Source: Rhizopus sp. PT2906
Lineage: Eukaryota; Mucoromycota; Mucoromycetes; Mucorales; Rhizopodaceae
Assembly: GCA_025529335.1 (NCBI GenBank)
Contig: JAMYHX010000351.1
Span: 1-45,903 of the forward strand
DNA length: 45,903 bases
Reading direction: 5' to 3'
Of the stretch, positions 20,875-30,900 are shown piece after piece (the first letter of the stretch is position 1; every line of letters begins with the position of its first letter). The translations under genes and the position numbers were made by a program. Below the pieces are notes generated by a model, which searched no databases, was not told the origin of the DNA, and saw only the letters and a program-made list of their open reading frames with translations.

Positions 20875-22082
20875 TTATGAGTAACCATGACAACAAAGTT
20901 TATATAAATTTACCTTTCCATAGGTATCATTTCCATCCAGAATACGTTCATTTTCTGGTGCAGCGTCAAATACATTAAAGTATCTCTCACCATACACACC
21001 CACTTCAAGTATGGATGCTAAATTACCACAGCGATAACAGTAATTAGGTGCTGACCAAACAGTAGATAATTTGTCATTAAATAATACTTGATAACCTGCA
21101 TTACACAGTTGATGTGCTCTCAGGATATGGCTCATGTTGTTCATGTGTAAGAATCTTTCGACAACTAGACTACCAAACATATATCCAGCTCCCCTATATT
21201 TTATAAATGTATAAATTGATATATCGACATGTATAAAATTACCTTGCAGAAATTGCAAATTCTTCTTTATCAGGATCAGGATCAGACCAAACAAGATCGG
21301 CCATAGCTCCTTCATGGGGTATCTCTATGACATACATTGATATCTATTTCTTTCTTTCATTAATAAAAGGTGTACCTTTGAATCGATCAATGATTCTTAT
21401 TTGATCCAAGACATGGATAGTTGGTGATAATCCTCCATGCACACAGAATATGCTATTATCAATGACTACAGATAATGTCAAATAATCAAACATGTCTGTA
21501 AAATGCTTCCACACTTGTGTTGATCCATACTTTCGCATACATTCTGTATAGAACCCATAGGTCTATCTTGTGTTATTTTTTGGTTATGTGTTATAAATAA
21601 GCATATCTACCTGAGTTACTGCTCTTGATTCATGGTTTCCTCTTATGAGCTGTACTCGATCAGGGTATCTCAATTTCAAACAAACAAGTAAGGATATCGT
21701 CTCTATGCTGTATAATCCACGATCGACATAATCACCTAGTATGAAATCATATCAATCATGACACAAGTCTTTATCTCTTGCTATATATATGTATATACCA
21801 AGGAATAGATAATTGGTATCAGGACAATAGCCTCCTATCCGAAATATTTCTATTAAATCATAGTATTGACTATATGCAAAAGATGGTCAGAGCGCTTTTT
21901 AATAGTTACACATTTATTTACCCATGAATATCACCAACGACAGTTACTGGTGCACTAATGTGAACAACATTGCTTTCCTTCATCAATAGTTCTTTTGCTC
22001 TTTCACATATTTCTTTAATCACACATTCAGCTAATAGTTGTTTATTGTATAGTTTTTCTAAGCAGGCGTCTAGATCTAACAT
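20875..22082 (-). CDS. PPG1: PP2A-like serine/threonine phosphatase, PPG1 type
   Basis: Catalytic subunit of a PP2A-related phosphatase; yeast Ppg1 acts in glycogen accumulation and with the Far complex. Exons 21922-22082, 21799-21869, 21611-21735, 21376-21562, 21243-21324 and 20875-21193 encode 314 residues. The metallophosphatase motifs are intact: GDIHGQ, GDYVDRG, RGNHES, then CVHGGLSP and AHQLCNAGYQ, and the substrate-site WSAPNYCYRCGN. The N-terminus LDACLEKLYNKQLL, the phrase NTNYLFLGDYVDRGLYS-like block and IPHEGAMADLVWSDPDP favour Ppg1 over PP4 or PP6. The extreme C-terminus does not end in the usual YFL that is carboxyl-methylated in PP2A-like enzymes; see findings. The start is the first Met and lies 68 bp from that of PEX14. 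Confidence 0.92.
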
Positions 22083-22150
22083 TTTGAACTGCTGCTAATT
22101 ATAAAAAAGAAAAAGTAATCTTTTTCCTCTTTATTTTTATAATTAAAAAG
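22083..22150. promoter_or_regulatory. Very short bidirectional promoter, PPG1/PEX14
   Basis: Only 68 bp separate two divergent start codons. An 11-bp inverted repeat, AATTATAAAAA at 22097-22107 and TTTTTATAATT at 22134-22144, supplies a TATA-like box on each strand. Each box points across the other, so the two transcripts could start inside each other's promoter. Confidence 0.6.
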
Positions 22151-23173
22151 ATGAGAAACGACTTGATTGAGTCAGCGGTATCCTTTTTATCCTCTCCTAA
22201 CGTTCAAAATGCAGAAAAGGAAAAGAAAGTACAGTTTTTAAAAAACAAGGGATTAACAGATGAAGAGATTGAAGAAGCATTTAAAAGGACAACAACAACA
22301 ACAACTACTACTACTACTATTCCTACAACAACAACAATGGTAAGTCCCTTATCTGATTGATAAATATCAACTCACATTTATGCAACAAAGAAACCAAAAG
22401 TACCTTCAAGGTTACCGTATCAGATTGTATACTATTCAACCGAGCCAACCATCACCAGGATGAGCACACAACAGCTATTAAGATATGCCATCCTATTGGG
22501 CATGGGAACCTTGAGTGTCACTGTTGTATTGCTAACTATAGTGAAGGTATTACTAATATATTAATAAACTTTGGAAACTAAGGCCCTTTTCATATAGAAA
22601 TTCATGTCTAGGATATTCAATTCAATTGCCAAGTATCAAAGCGACCGATATAAAGACCATACAGACGTACTCAAGAGGATTGAAGCTAAATTGAGAGAAC
22701 ACGCGAGTTCGACACACGAATCGTTGATCAAAGAGCAGAGTCATCTCAATAGCGGCTTACATCGCTTATTGGCTTTATCAAATATAGACAGAATCAAGAA
22801 TAGGTCTGAATATAAGACGCTCAGATCGATTGTAGATGATTTTCAAATGGCAATCACAAAGACAGCGTATACCAACAACTTCTCCTATAGTGGATTTACA
22901 CCTTCTTATTCCAGCAGACTTCCATATGATGATCAAGATACAACCATTCAGTCTCTAAAGAGTGAAATCAGAAGTTTCAAAGGAACCTTGCTCAGTAGAC
23001 GCAATTTCCCTACAATATCCACTTCACCAGCAACATCAAATGTACCTTCACCTATAGTAACCACAACTACAGAGTCACCTGCATCTGTCCCTGATGCATA
23101 TCATCCTAGACGAAAGAGATCATTTAGATCTGAGCTACCTTCTTCAGCGCAAGTAGAAAAGTCAGAAGATTGA
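22151..23173 (+). CDS. PEX14: Peroxisomal docking protein PEX14
   Basis: Peroxisomal membrane protein that docks the import receptors Pex5/Pex7. Exons 22151-22339, 22391-22546 and 22598-23173 give 306 residues. The N-terminal domain (residues 1-45) matches the Pex5-binding fold: MRNDLIESAVSFLSSPNVQN, then KKVQFLKNKGLTDEEIEEAF. A Thr-rich tract encoded by ACA/ACT repeats follows, then a membrane segment at about 92-115 (LLRYAILLGMGTLSVTVVLL), and a predicted helical/coiled region (TDVLKRIEAKLREH). The C-terminus is Ser/Thr/Pro-rich and ends VEKSED. The last 49 nt of the gene and 59 nt downstream are repeated at 27777-27884. Confidence 0.92.
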
Positions 23174-23232
23174 CAAGATAAATAAAAACATTCAAAAAGA
23201 AATCTATATTATTATTAACGCGTAAAAAAAAA
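23125..23232 (+). repeat. 108-bp direct repeat, copy 1 (PEX14 3' end)
   Basis: Spans the last 16 codons of PEX14, its stop and the 3' flank to an A-run. Matches 27777-27884 over 108 bp with six substitutions and no gap (about 94% identity). The two copies flank the mobile-element island. Confidence 0.92.
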
Positions 23233-23355
23233 ACACAAAACAAAAAGTAGATCTTTTTCTATAACTGTTTTAGACGCTTCAATTATTCCTTCTTGTACTA
23301 TTTCATTCTTAGCAAATTTATCGATACGAACGGCAGTATATATGTGCACTACATT
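23215..23355 (-). pseudogene. Possible orphan last exon of a minus-strand gene
   Basis: A 47-codon open stretch begins directly after a good acceptor (TTTCAG at about 23356-23361 on the minus strand). It reads NVVHIYTAVRIDKFAKNEIV, then QEGIIEASKTVIEKD, and ends in a Phe-rich run produced by the A-tract inside the repeat. It looks protein-like, yet no upstream exon was found at higher coordinates. It may be a broken gene carried in with the island. The family is not recognised. Confidence 0.3.
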
Positions 23356-23999
23356 CTGAAATGAATATACTATCTTTATATGAAGAAGGATAAGGTTTTT
23401 TTTTTGGTAAGCAGGGAATTGGGTCCAAAGATTTTTTTTCGTTGACAGGGAGGTGTGTGATACTGAAGCATCAAGTTTCTATGTTCAGAACAATGTATGG
23501 TTCAGTTAAGAAAAGAGCCATCTGCTACTTCTTTTTATATGTTATTTCTATTTTTGATTTAGCAAACGTCCGCGTAAGAGTTCGCACACGCATCAATTAT
23601 CTTCAAACAGCCCTCATGCTTTTACTTGGGTTTGTTCTCATTTAGCTAGCTTTTTTGTGGCCATGTCTACAAGTGTGGTATGAGGAAAAAAAGAACTACT
23701 TATTGTTACATCTGTTAGCTTTACGTAATGGCAGTAATTGTTCATTTCCGTAAATGTATATAGTCACTAATATTATTTTAATGAAATATGAAAAATTCAT
23801 TAGCAAAAATCGAACGATACAAGTGAAAGTCAAAATCCGGATAAGACACAATAGTCAAAGTGCATTTTATTTAAAATAAAATATGTCTCTTTTGGCTTCA
23901 AAGCAGTACGCTTTTACTGACAGGAGTAACCACGAGAAGGTAAAGACATTTCTGCTCCCAAAAAAAAATGGTTATGTTTATCCCCCCAAATCCAAATAG

Positions 24000-24278
24000 C
24001 CCTACGGCTAGAGAAAGAAGACCCAGTAAAGGAAATACGGTACATCTAGGTATCAGGCTATTGTTACAACATACTACTGCTAGAGAAAGTAGTCCCAGGA
24101 AAGACGATGCATCTACGTATCAGGCAATTGCCCTACGGGTAGAGAAAGTAGACCTAAGGAAAAACGGTACATCTAGGTATCGTACGTTGTAACGATTCAA
24201 ACATAACTAAACTGTCCTAAGGCTAGAGAAAGAAGACCCAGTAAAGGAAATACAGTACATCTAGGTATCAGGCAATTG
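24000..24278. repeat. Four imperfect tandem repeats of about 60 bp
   Basis: Units at 24000-24063, 24072-24130, 24131-24189 and 24213-24278 share GCTAGAGAAAG near the start and CATCTAGGTATC near the end. Units one and four are almost identical; two and three have diverged more. The arrangement is non-coding and part of the mobile island. A shorter GGACTACC-type repeat lies at 24409-24435. Confidence 0.8.
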
Positions 24279-24494
24279 TAGGCTTAACAAAAAGAAATAA
24301 ACTGCTTTTTTATCATCAAAATTTTAAACTGAAATATGTAACTTTTAAAAATTAGATACCAGATTTCAAGTCTAGCGTTTTAAGCTGTAGTTAAATCACT
24401 CAGAAAGCCGGACTACCGGACTACCGGACTGCCAGACTGAATGTATGACTGACCCATGGTTTTTAAAAAGTACGCGTTTATTTTATAATGAAAA

Positions 24495-24845
24495 TCATCT
24501 ATGTTGTTGAATGAAGTTAGAGTTAGTGCCCATGTTAATTGAATCTTGTAAGATGCTGCTAATGATATTATTAAAATTAGCTGTATTTTCAGCGATCTGT
24601 GCAGTTTGCTCATCTGTGAGTTGTCCAAGATAATGCTTTACGGAATTTAATGTTGCTTCTAAGTTGCTAATGATGTTCAAAACACCATTCGTGTTGGATG
24701 CAAGAGTAGTGGGATGATTCTCTTCTGCTGTTGACTGTTGGGTCTCTTCGCAATGAAGGTGCAAAAAAAAAAAAAAATTGAATGGCACTAAACATTGCAT
24801 TGAGTATACGATTTCACTTCTGTTGCTATTTAGACCTTTCTTCAT
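24495..24845 (-). pseudogene. Possible gene fragment, unknown family
   Basis: An open frame whose C-terminal two thirds look like a real helical protein (NGVLNIISNLEATLNSVKHY, then LGQLTDEQTAQIAENTANFN). The N-terminal part crosses an A-run (24767-24778) that gives a Phe stretch and is probably not translated as such. It lies head to head with the decayed transposase and may be an accessory or gag-like remnant of an element. No family was recognised. Confidence 0.25.
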
Positions 24846-24880
24846 CTGTGTGATTTTTTATTTTATTTTTCACTTTAAGA

Positions 24881-26141
24881 TGAGAACAGTATTTTTATTT
24901 GAAGATAGACATAGAAATGTCATTGATAAGAATGGCAGCCTTGAGCCCATGGAGTACGTTATTGATCAGAATTAGTTTGTTGTTGAAGCAATTGCCACTC
25001 ACACTGATTATTTGGAAAATGCAGCTTCCAGCAATTCTTCTTTGGCTTATCCAATGCGAATAGAAAAGCCAAAAGATGAAGACATTCATATGAAGAAAGC
25101 AAGCATAAAATGTCATTATGTTCGGTATACGGTCCAGGATAAGGTTAGATGGGTTGGATAGGCTAGATTTTTCGATCTGAAGACTGAAAAGTGTATGACT
25201 GCAGCAGTAACGAAACAGTTGGGCATTCACCCTCGAACTGCTCAGAGATGGGTTAAGCAATATAATGCGTTGTCCTGATAGCATTTTTGAGAGTTGTAAA
25301 ATAGTAGATCGGAGGTGCATCTTGACCGAAGAGCATAAAGCAACTGTTATCAGATTCATTGATGCTAATCCCTCTGCTACTGTTGTTGAAGTGACCGAGC
25401 ATTTATTGAAGCGATTCCATGATCTTAAAGTATCACGCAGCACTGTTGGTAACTTCATGAGACGTGAGTGCAACCTTTCGTTGAAAAAAGCAGATTTTCA
25501 TTCTATTGAGAGAAACAATCCACCAAAGATTGAGGAACGGCACAATTGGGTCTGTAAATGGGAAATACAGACATGAACTTTCTGACGAATTGCATGTTTC
25601 TTGACGAGTCTGCTTTTGATATCAATATGAAACGCTCAAAAGCTTGATCCAAAAAAGGTACTCGTGCTATTGTTACCTGTCCTACTACGAGAGCAAATAC
25701 AAGGTTTATATTAGGCGCTATTTCTGCCTCATATTTGATTGCCGTCGGCATAAAAAACCTAGGCCTGCAAAGAAGAGAAAAGCTGCTGGATATATAAGCT
25801 CAGGAACTGTAACAGGTCACTACATTAGTTTCTTAAAAATGACTCTCGATGAAATGGACAAACACCTGCATGTGAATGGCCACTATATTGTTATGGATAA
25901 TGCACCCACTCACACGCATGAAAACATAAAGAAGTATATTGAGTATCGGGGATATAAATGTGTGTATCTTCCTAGTTACTCTCCTGAACTTAACCCAATA
26001 GAACAATTCTGAGCAGTTGGAAAGAGTAAGGTTAAGCATGATAAATTTCTGCAGGAAGACACTCTATCAAAGAGAATAACAGAAGCCCGCAAAAGCGTGG
26101 AGAAAAGTCACTTCAAAAGTTTCGTATCGCATTCTTACTAA
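24881..26141 (+). mobile_element. Decayed Tc1/mariner-type DD34E transposase
   Basis: Remains of one transposase gene spread over three frames. The N-terminal part has a helix-turn-helix region (VTKQLGIHPRTAQRWVKQYN; a second helix-turn-helix with FIDANPSATVVEVTEH). The catalytic core shows the first Asp in CMFLDESAFDIN, the second in YIVMDNAPTH and the Glu in YSPELNPIEQF; 34 residues separate the second Asp from the Glu, as in the Tc1 group. In-frame stops occur at about 24973, 25157, 25647 and 26010 (TGA in place of the Trp expected after NPIEQF). Frame changes occur near 25262, 25570 and 25750. The gene cannot make an active enzyme. No terminal inverted repeats were found by eye. Confidence 0.85.
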
Positions 26142-26680
26142 TGCTGGGATAAATGTTGAAACAGAGAGTCCATATAAATGATCAACAACGATTTCATCAA
26201 AGCCAATAACGCAACGATAACTATCAGGTAAGTAGCAATCAGATAGCAACAAACTTATTTTATTTCTTAACCCATTTGTTTCTTAATCAAATGTAGTCCC
26301 AAATCACTTAAAATAAGCTTGGGTTCGGACTTGGATTAGAATAAGAAATTAGACAATACAAGACTAAGAACTTATTGTGAGATAAGAATAGATTGATCTT
26401 TTATTGATAATAAAAATAAGGGGATATTTATATGTTTTCTGTATCTACTGCGATCTATGGCTTTTGGATAAGCTGTGGTTCCTTGGTGAGATCAAGTGTA
26501 TTTTAATGTCCGACAGCTGGGTTCACAACACACTTTATTTTTCGAATGCGCGTAATGTACTTCTTAATTTGTATTTCTATCTTTCAATAGCTCACCACTG
26601 ATTTCAAGTGACTATTTTCTTTATTTTTAAATAAACTTTGGCTAAAAACGTCCCTATAAAAAAACAAACATCCCCTATGT

Positions 26681-27178
26681 AGTGACAATGGCTCAGAATT
26701 CAAAAATGAGATTCCAGAGAACATGTTCAATGCAATGGGTATTGACAGGAGATACACTACTCCTTACCATCCCTCGGCTAATGGTGCGGCTGAACGCTAT
26801 GTCTAAGCTGCCAAGAAAACATTGGCAAAAGCATTGGAAGGTGCTATTGGTGATTGGCATCACTTCATTCCAGCTGTACAGTTAATGATTAACAATAAGA
26901 TTTCAACAAGACTACAATCAACTCCATTCTCTCTAATGTTCGCTCGCAATATGAATGACTACATTGACTACAGAGACGATGTTGGAAATAAGCTGAAAAA
27001 GGAATACATGCCACACGATGAATTGTTGAAATGCATTGACTACATGTCACAAGTTGTCTTCCCCGCTATACAGGATAAAACCGATATCTATACTGACAGA
27101 CAAAAGGAAAAGGCTGACAACAAAAACCGTCAGTTGTCATTCTTTGAAGGGAGTTACGTTAAGTTGCTTCGTGTTTAA
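26681..27178 (+). mobile_element. Retroelement integrase fragment (3' part of core), broken
   Basis: One frame of 166 codons begins at a degenerate SDNGSEF block, continues RRYTTPYHPSANGAAERYV, and ends KLLRV and a stop. The Asp of DNGSEF and the Glu of NGAAER are separated by 35 residues, the DD35E integrase spacing, and the following WHHFIPAVQLMINNKIS plus TPFSLMFARN are typical of Ty3/gypsy-like integrases. A TAA interrupts the frame at about 26801-26803. The first catalytic Asp, reverse transcriptase, RNase H and gag are absent, and no LTR was seen. It is a fragment. Confidence 0.8.
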
Positions 27179-27233
27179 GGGGAAGATATAAAAGTTAATT
27201 TTTGATCTTTTATTTTGTTACTGTAAATACAAA

Positions 27234-27776
27234 ATGCTCAAAATCGATTTACAAAGCTTAAACGATGGTAAACCATTTACACACATTGATTATGCACAAT
27301 TGCTAATATACACTAATTACATTTAGAAATCGCGTCTCAATTGCTGGACTTGGCGGGAGAATCAAAGCAAATCCAGTGGCACAGTTTCTTGGAAGAAATG
27401 TCACAGTGCATTATCAATAATTACAAAGCCGGATCAAAAGACAAATATCAACAAAGCTGGAGAAAAGCTTTTAAGGACAATTCAAAGAGATTAGGAATAA
27501 AAGTTGTTCGTGATACTTATCGTGGTGATATCTGGGAAGAAATGATTGCTGGTGAATTAAAAGCCTCTATAACCGATACGCGTAATAGCTCTGTTGATAA
27601 TTCAACATCCTCCTTAAAATATCAAAAAATTTTAACTGAAAAAGACAAGACTTTGATGAAACATGTGTATGACAAAATCAGTGAAAAATGAGGTTTAAAG
27701 GAAGGCGTTGTTGTAGAGGATGTGATTTATAACAAAACGAAAGGTTATTCTGTTGAACAGTAAGTATCTAATTAAG
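27234..27776 (+). pseudogene. 5' part of an unrecognised gene, truncated at the repeat
   Basis: Exons 27234-27267 and 27327-27691 join in frame (intron GTAAAC...TTTAG) to encode 132 residues up to a TGA. The product begins MLKIDLQSLNDEIASQLLDL and includes a helical, charged region (SMSQ-type loop, then KYQQSWRKAFKDNSKRLG). Beyond the TGA the same frame stays open for 23 codons (GLKEGVVVEDVIYNKTKGY) to a strong GTAAGT donor at 27760. The next exon would start where copy 2 of the PEX14 repeat begins. It looks like a gene cut off by the rearrangement and also carrying a premature stop. Family unknown; it may belong to a mobile element. Confidence 0.4.
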
Positions 27777-27884
27777 TAGATCTGAGCTACCTTCTTCAAC
27801 GCAAGTAGAAAAATCAGAAGATTGACAATATAAATAAAAGCATTTAAAAAGAGATCTATATTATTATTAACGCGTAAAAAAAAA
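27777..27884 (+). repeat. 108-bp direct repeat, copy 2 (PEX14 3' end)
   Basis: Second copy of 23125-23232 with six substitutions. It still encodes the PEX14 C-terminal residues and stop, but has no upstream PEX14 sequence. It lies 30 bp from the stop of the convergent GPCR gene. Confidence 0.92.
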
Positions 27885-27914
27885 GTACAAACAAATATAC
27901 ATGAGACAATTAAA

Positions 27915-30900
27915 TTATGGGTATCTTTGCCACGCGTTTTCATTGATCACACCAAATGAATTTTGCTGGTTAGACGGCAAGTTGCCACGACCAAAGTTTG
28001 GATTGGAGGCAGTAAATGATGTATAAGGTGAAGTAACAGGAGGTGCTCCAGACACGTCAAAATTACTGTTGGTAACGTAGGATGCGTACGGTGAAGTAAT
28101 GCTACGTGTTCCGACGGGTCCTTGCTTTGCTGAGCGGGATAGAGAGGAGGAGGTGGGATAGGACTGAGGAATGCTAGAGTTTTGTTGAAAGCTCGGTGTT
28201 GATGAGTTATAGAGCATCTCGGATTGCATATTACCAAAGGTAGCCGATTCACTCTTGGGCACTTTCACTGCAGCCCTATCAGGACTGGTTGGAGGATCGT
28301 CTGGGTCGTTGTTGTTATCGACGTTGTTACGTCCTGCATTAGGAGAAATGCCTCGTTCGGTTGAAGGATCTCGATTGAACCAATTGACCCAACGATCTAA
28401 TGATTCACGATCATATACTTGGAATAAAAAGTACATACTTTTATCTGTGCGTACACGGAAAGTAAAGTGGTTTGTACTGCCTACCAGGGCTGGCTCACAG
28501 CTGACATAATGATAAACAGTGGCATTCTCGCCTGATTTCTACACAAAATAAATAAAACAAGGTAGGATGACAGAGTTGAGTACTTACCTCAGAGAGAATG
28601 AAATATTTTTTAAATGGTACTAGTACAACATGCTTCAAGGTCCAAATAGAAAGAAAGTCAAATTTAGCCATCTTCTTTACAGGCAATATACCCTCATGTG
28701 CTTGTACTGTAAAGTCGTACATGTTCTTGGCCACCAAATTTAATTGGATGTTTTGATCCATAGAATTTGTAGAATGAATCGACATTTGGTTCTGACTGTC
28801 GGAATTCATGCGGTAGATGTTGAATTTTTTGCTATTTTGAAGGATATGTCTAGATATGACTACGAACTTGGGAATAAAGATGGTGATCAAGGTAAAGGTT
28901 GAACCAAACATGAGAGAGGCAACATAGAGATAAAGTGATATGTCATAATAATCATTCCCCAAGATTAATCCAGGTACCATGACAGAAGCAGAGACAATCA
29001 AGTTGCTAATGCATTGTTAAATAAAAAGATGATATATTCCATCAAGGCACTTACTAGCTCACATAAGCAATTTGAGTAGTTTCAGACCATTTGCTGCTTA
29101 CATCCCTTGTCTATTAATAATAATAAGATATAAATACATCAGCTATTTGCAGTCATCTTACCTTGAACGCAAGAAAACAGGCAGTCAAGATGAGCAGAAA
29201 AAGCCATATCAAGACAAACATCTGTGCCAGATTAAATCGTCCCCATTGACCATTCCCTGCTGTTGGATACTCACATATCCAGCAAAAGTCAGTCTCAAAG
29301 AGTTGATAGCTGACCACTTGGACACGATACACAATATTCCAGACCGCCAGCGGTACCACTACAAAGATCTGAAAGATACCAACAAGCCGTAAGAGATAGG
29401 TGGATTTGAGCCTTGAGGTGCGGATAGTGAAGACATTTTGGTAGCTAAAACACGTGGTAAATAACAGAACATTTCTTTATGTTCTATATTTGTATATTTC
29501 TTACATTTTGTAAATTCTGTAATTTTTAGCAATGATGCTTCCCACAACAAAGGTAAAACCCATACAAAATAGGAACTGTCTGGAAACACAGGTTGCTGGT
29601 GTTGGCTGTCTCACAAGAAGAATGAGAGTGATATAGCACATGGATATACCAAGTAGTTGAAGATAACAAAAGACTGGACTGGATATCATAATTGGCTTCA
29701 GATGTCTATGAAGGAAGATAAGTATAGTCATGAGTAAGCAAAAGAATAAGCCAACACCACAGACAGTAAGAATGGCAATGCCCAAAGGAGATGTAGGAGT
29801 AGGATTCATGTCTATTGACATATTAGTCAATGAAAAAAAATAAAGCAATATCTTACATTGATGAATCGCAATATCTGAAGGCTTCTCTCGTGTGTTTCCA
29901 GGATAGATGATGTGGTCATTGATTGGCTCATAACTGTCAAGCCTTATGTTGGCATAAGGCACAGCAATACCATTTTGTAAATAAAAAACTCGAAAGTAGC
30001 TGTGAATATGTAGTAAGGTTAGTTAGCATTGTCTCTCCGAATCTTTCTGAGTTACACGGCATATCAAATTGATATTGTATTACATACCCATTTTGTAGAT
30101 CACCTACAATAAAGTTAACCACATGTTTAGACTTTACATTTATGGTTCTTACCTGTATCAGTGAATGTCAAGTTACCTATAGCAGATGAAGTTAGTAAAA
30201 AGAGAGAGATCATGACGACATATAGCGGAATACTATCAAAACTTACCCGCAGGTCCAGAATAGTTAAAATTATAGAACATAGGTGTCATCGAACTCGTGT
30301 TGAATGTGTCACTAGCCAAGTCTTGCAATCCCTTTTCCCGGCCACCGGAGTATTGGTCAAGCGCCTATCAAAACAAGAGAAATGGTTGGGTCGATCAGAA
30401 ATGAAAGACTAGAAACTAACCTTATTGATACCGAGTGTGAGCAGCTCGAGACAAGAATAGGCTTGTGCAGCACCGTAATTTAAACTTGTTGTAGTCCAGT
30501 TACTCGGATCAGAGCTATATCGAAGGGCATAAATGACCAGTTGTCTATTTAATTATGTTTTGCATATGACTTACTAATCTGACGGGACGGGCTGTTGCCG
30601 CCATTTTGCTTGAAACTCATCAAAAGCCGGTAGCCCAGTCACTAATGCACAGATGGAGATAGTTAGTAAAACATGACAATACTAAAAGCGTGTTAATTAC
30701 AATTCCAGAGTGTACTAATGTACATGAGTCCATTATAAGCCGTCACGACATCACCATCATCGTCATCCTTTATATTTTGGAGGAAGTTGTTTGCTAAATC
30801 ATCAGCAACCATCCAGACCCATCCTTTGGACATGAGGCCCATTTCCCTGCGACAAGAGTATATTAATAAAATCTACGAGGAACCGGAGATATATACCTTG

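Noticed and set aside
22269..22337. ACA/ACT repeat in PEX14 as a CRISPR or satellite array
   Set aside because: It is an in-frame Thr-rich codon run with no spacers.
25833..26039. Minus-strand frames opposite the transposase
   Set aside because: They mirror the readable DDE motifs on the plus strand.
24881..26141. Terminal inverted repeats around the transposase
   Set aside because: I compared the flanks by eye at about 24300-24500 and 26200-26400 and found no convincing pair.
26680..27180. Complete retrotransposon
   Set aside because: No reverse transcriptase, gag or long terminal repeats are visible; only part of the integrase core is present.
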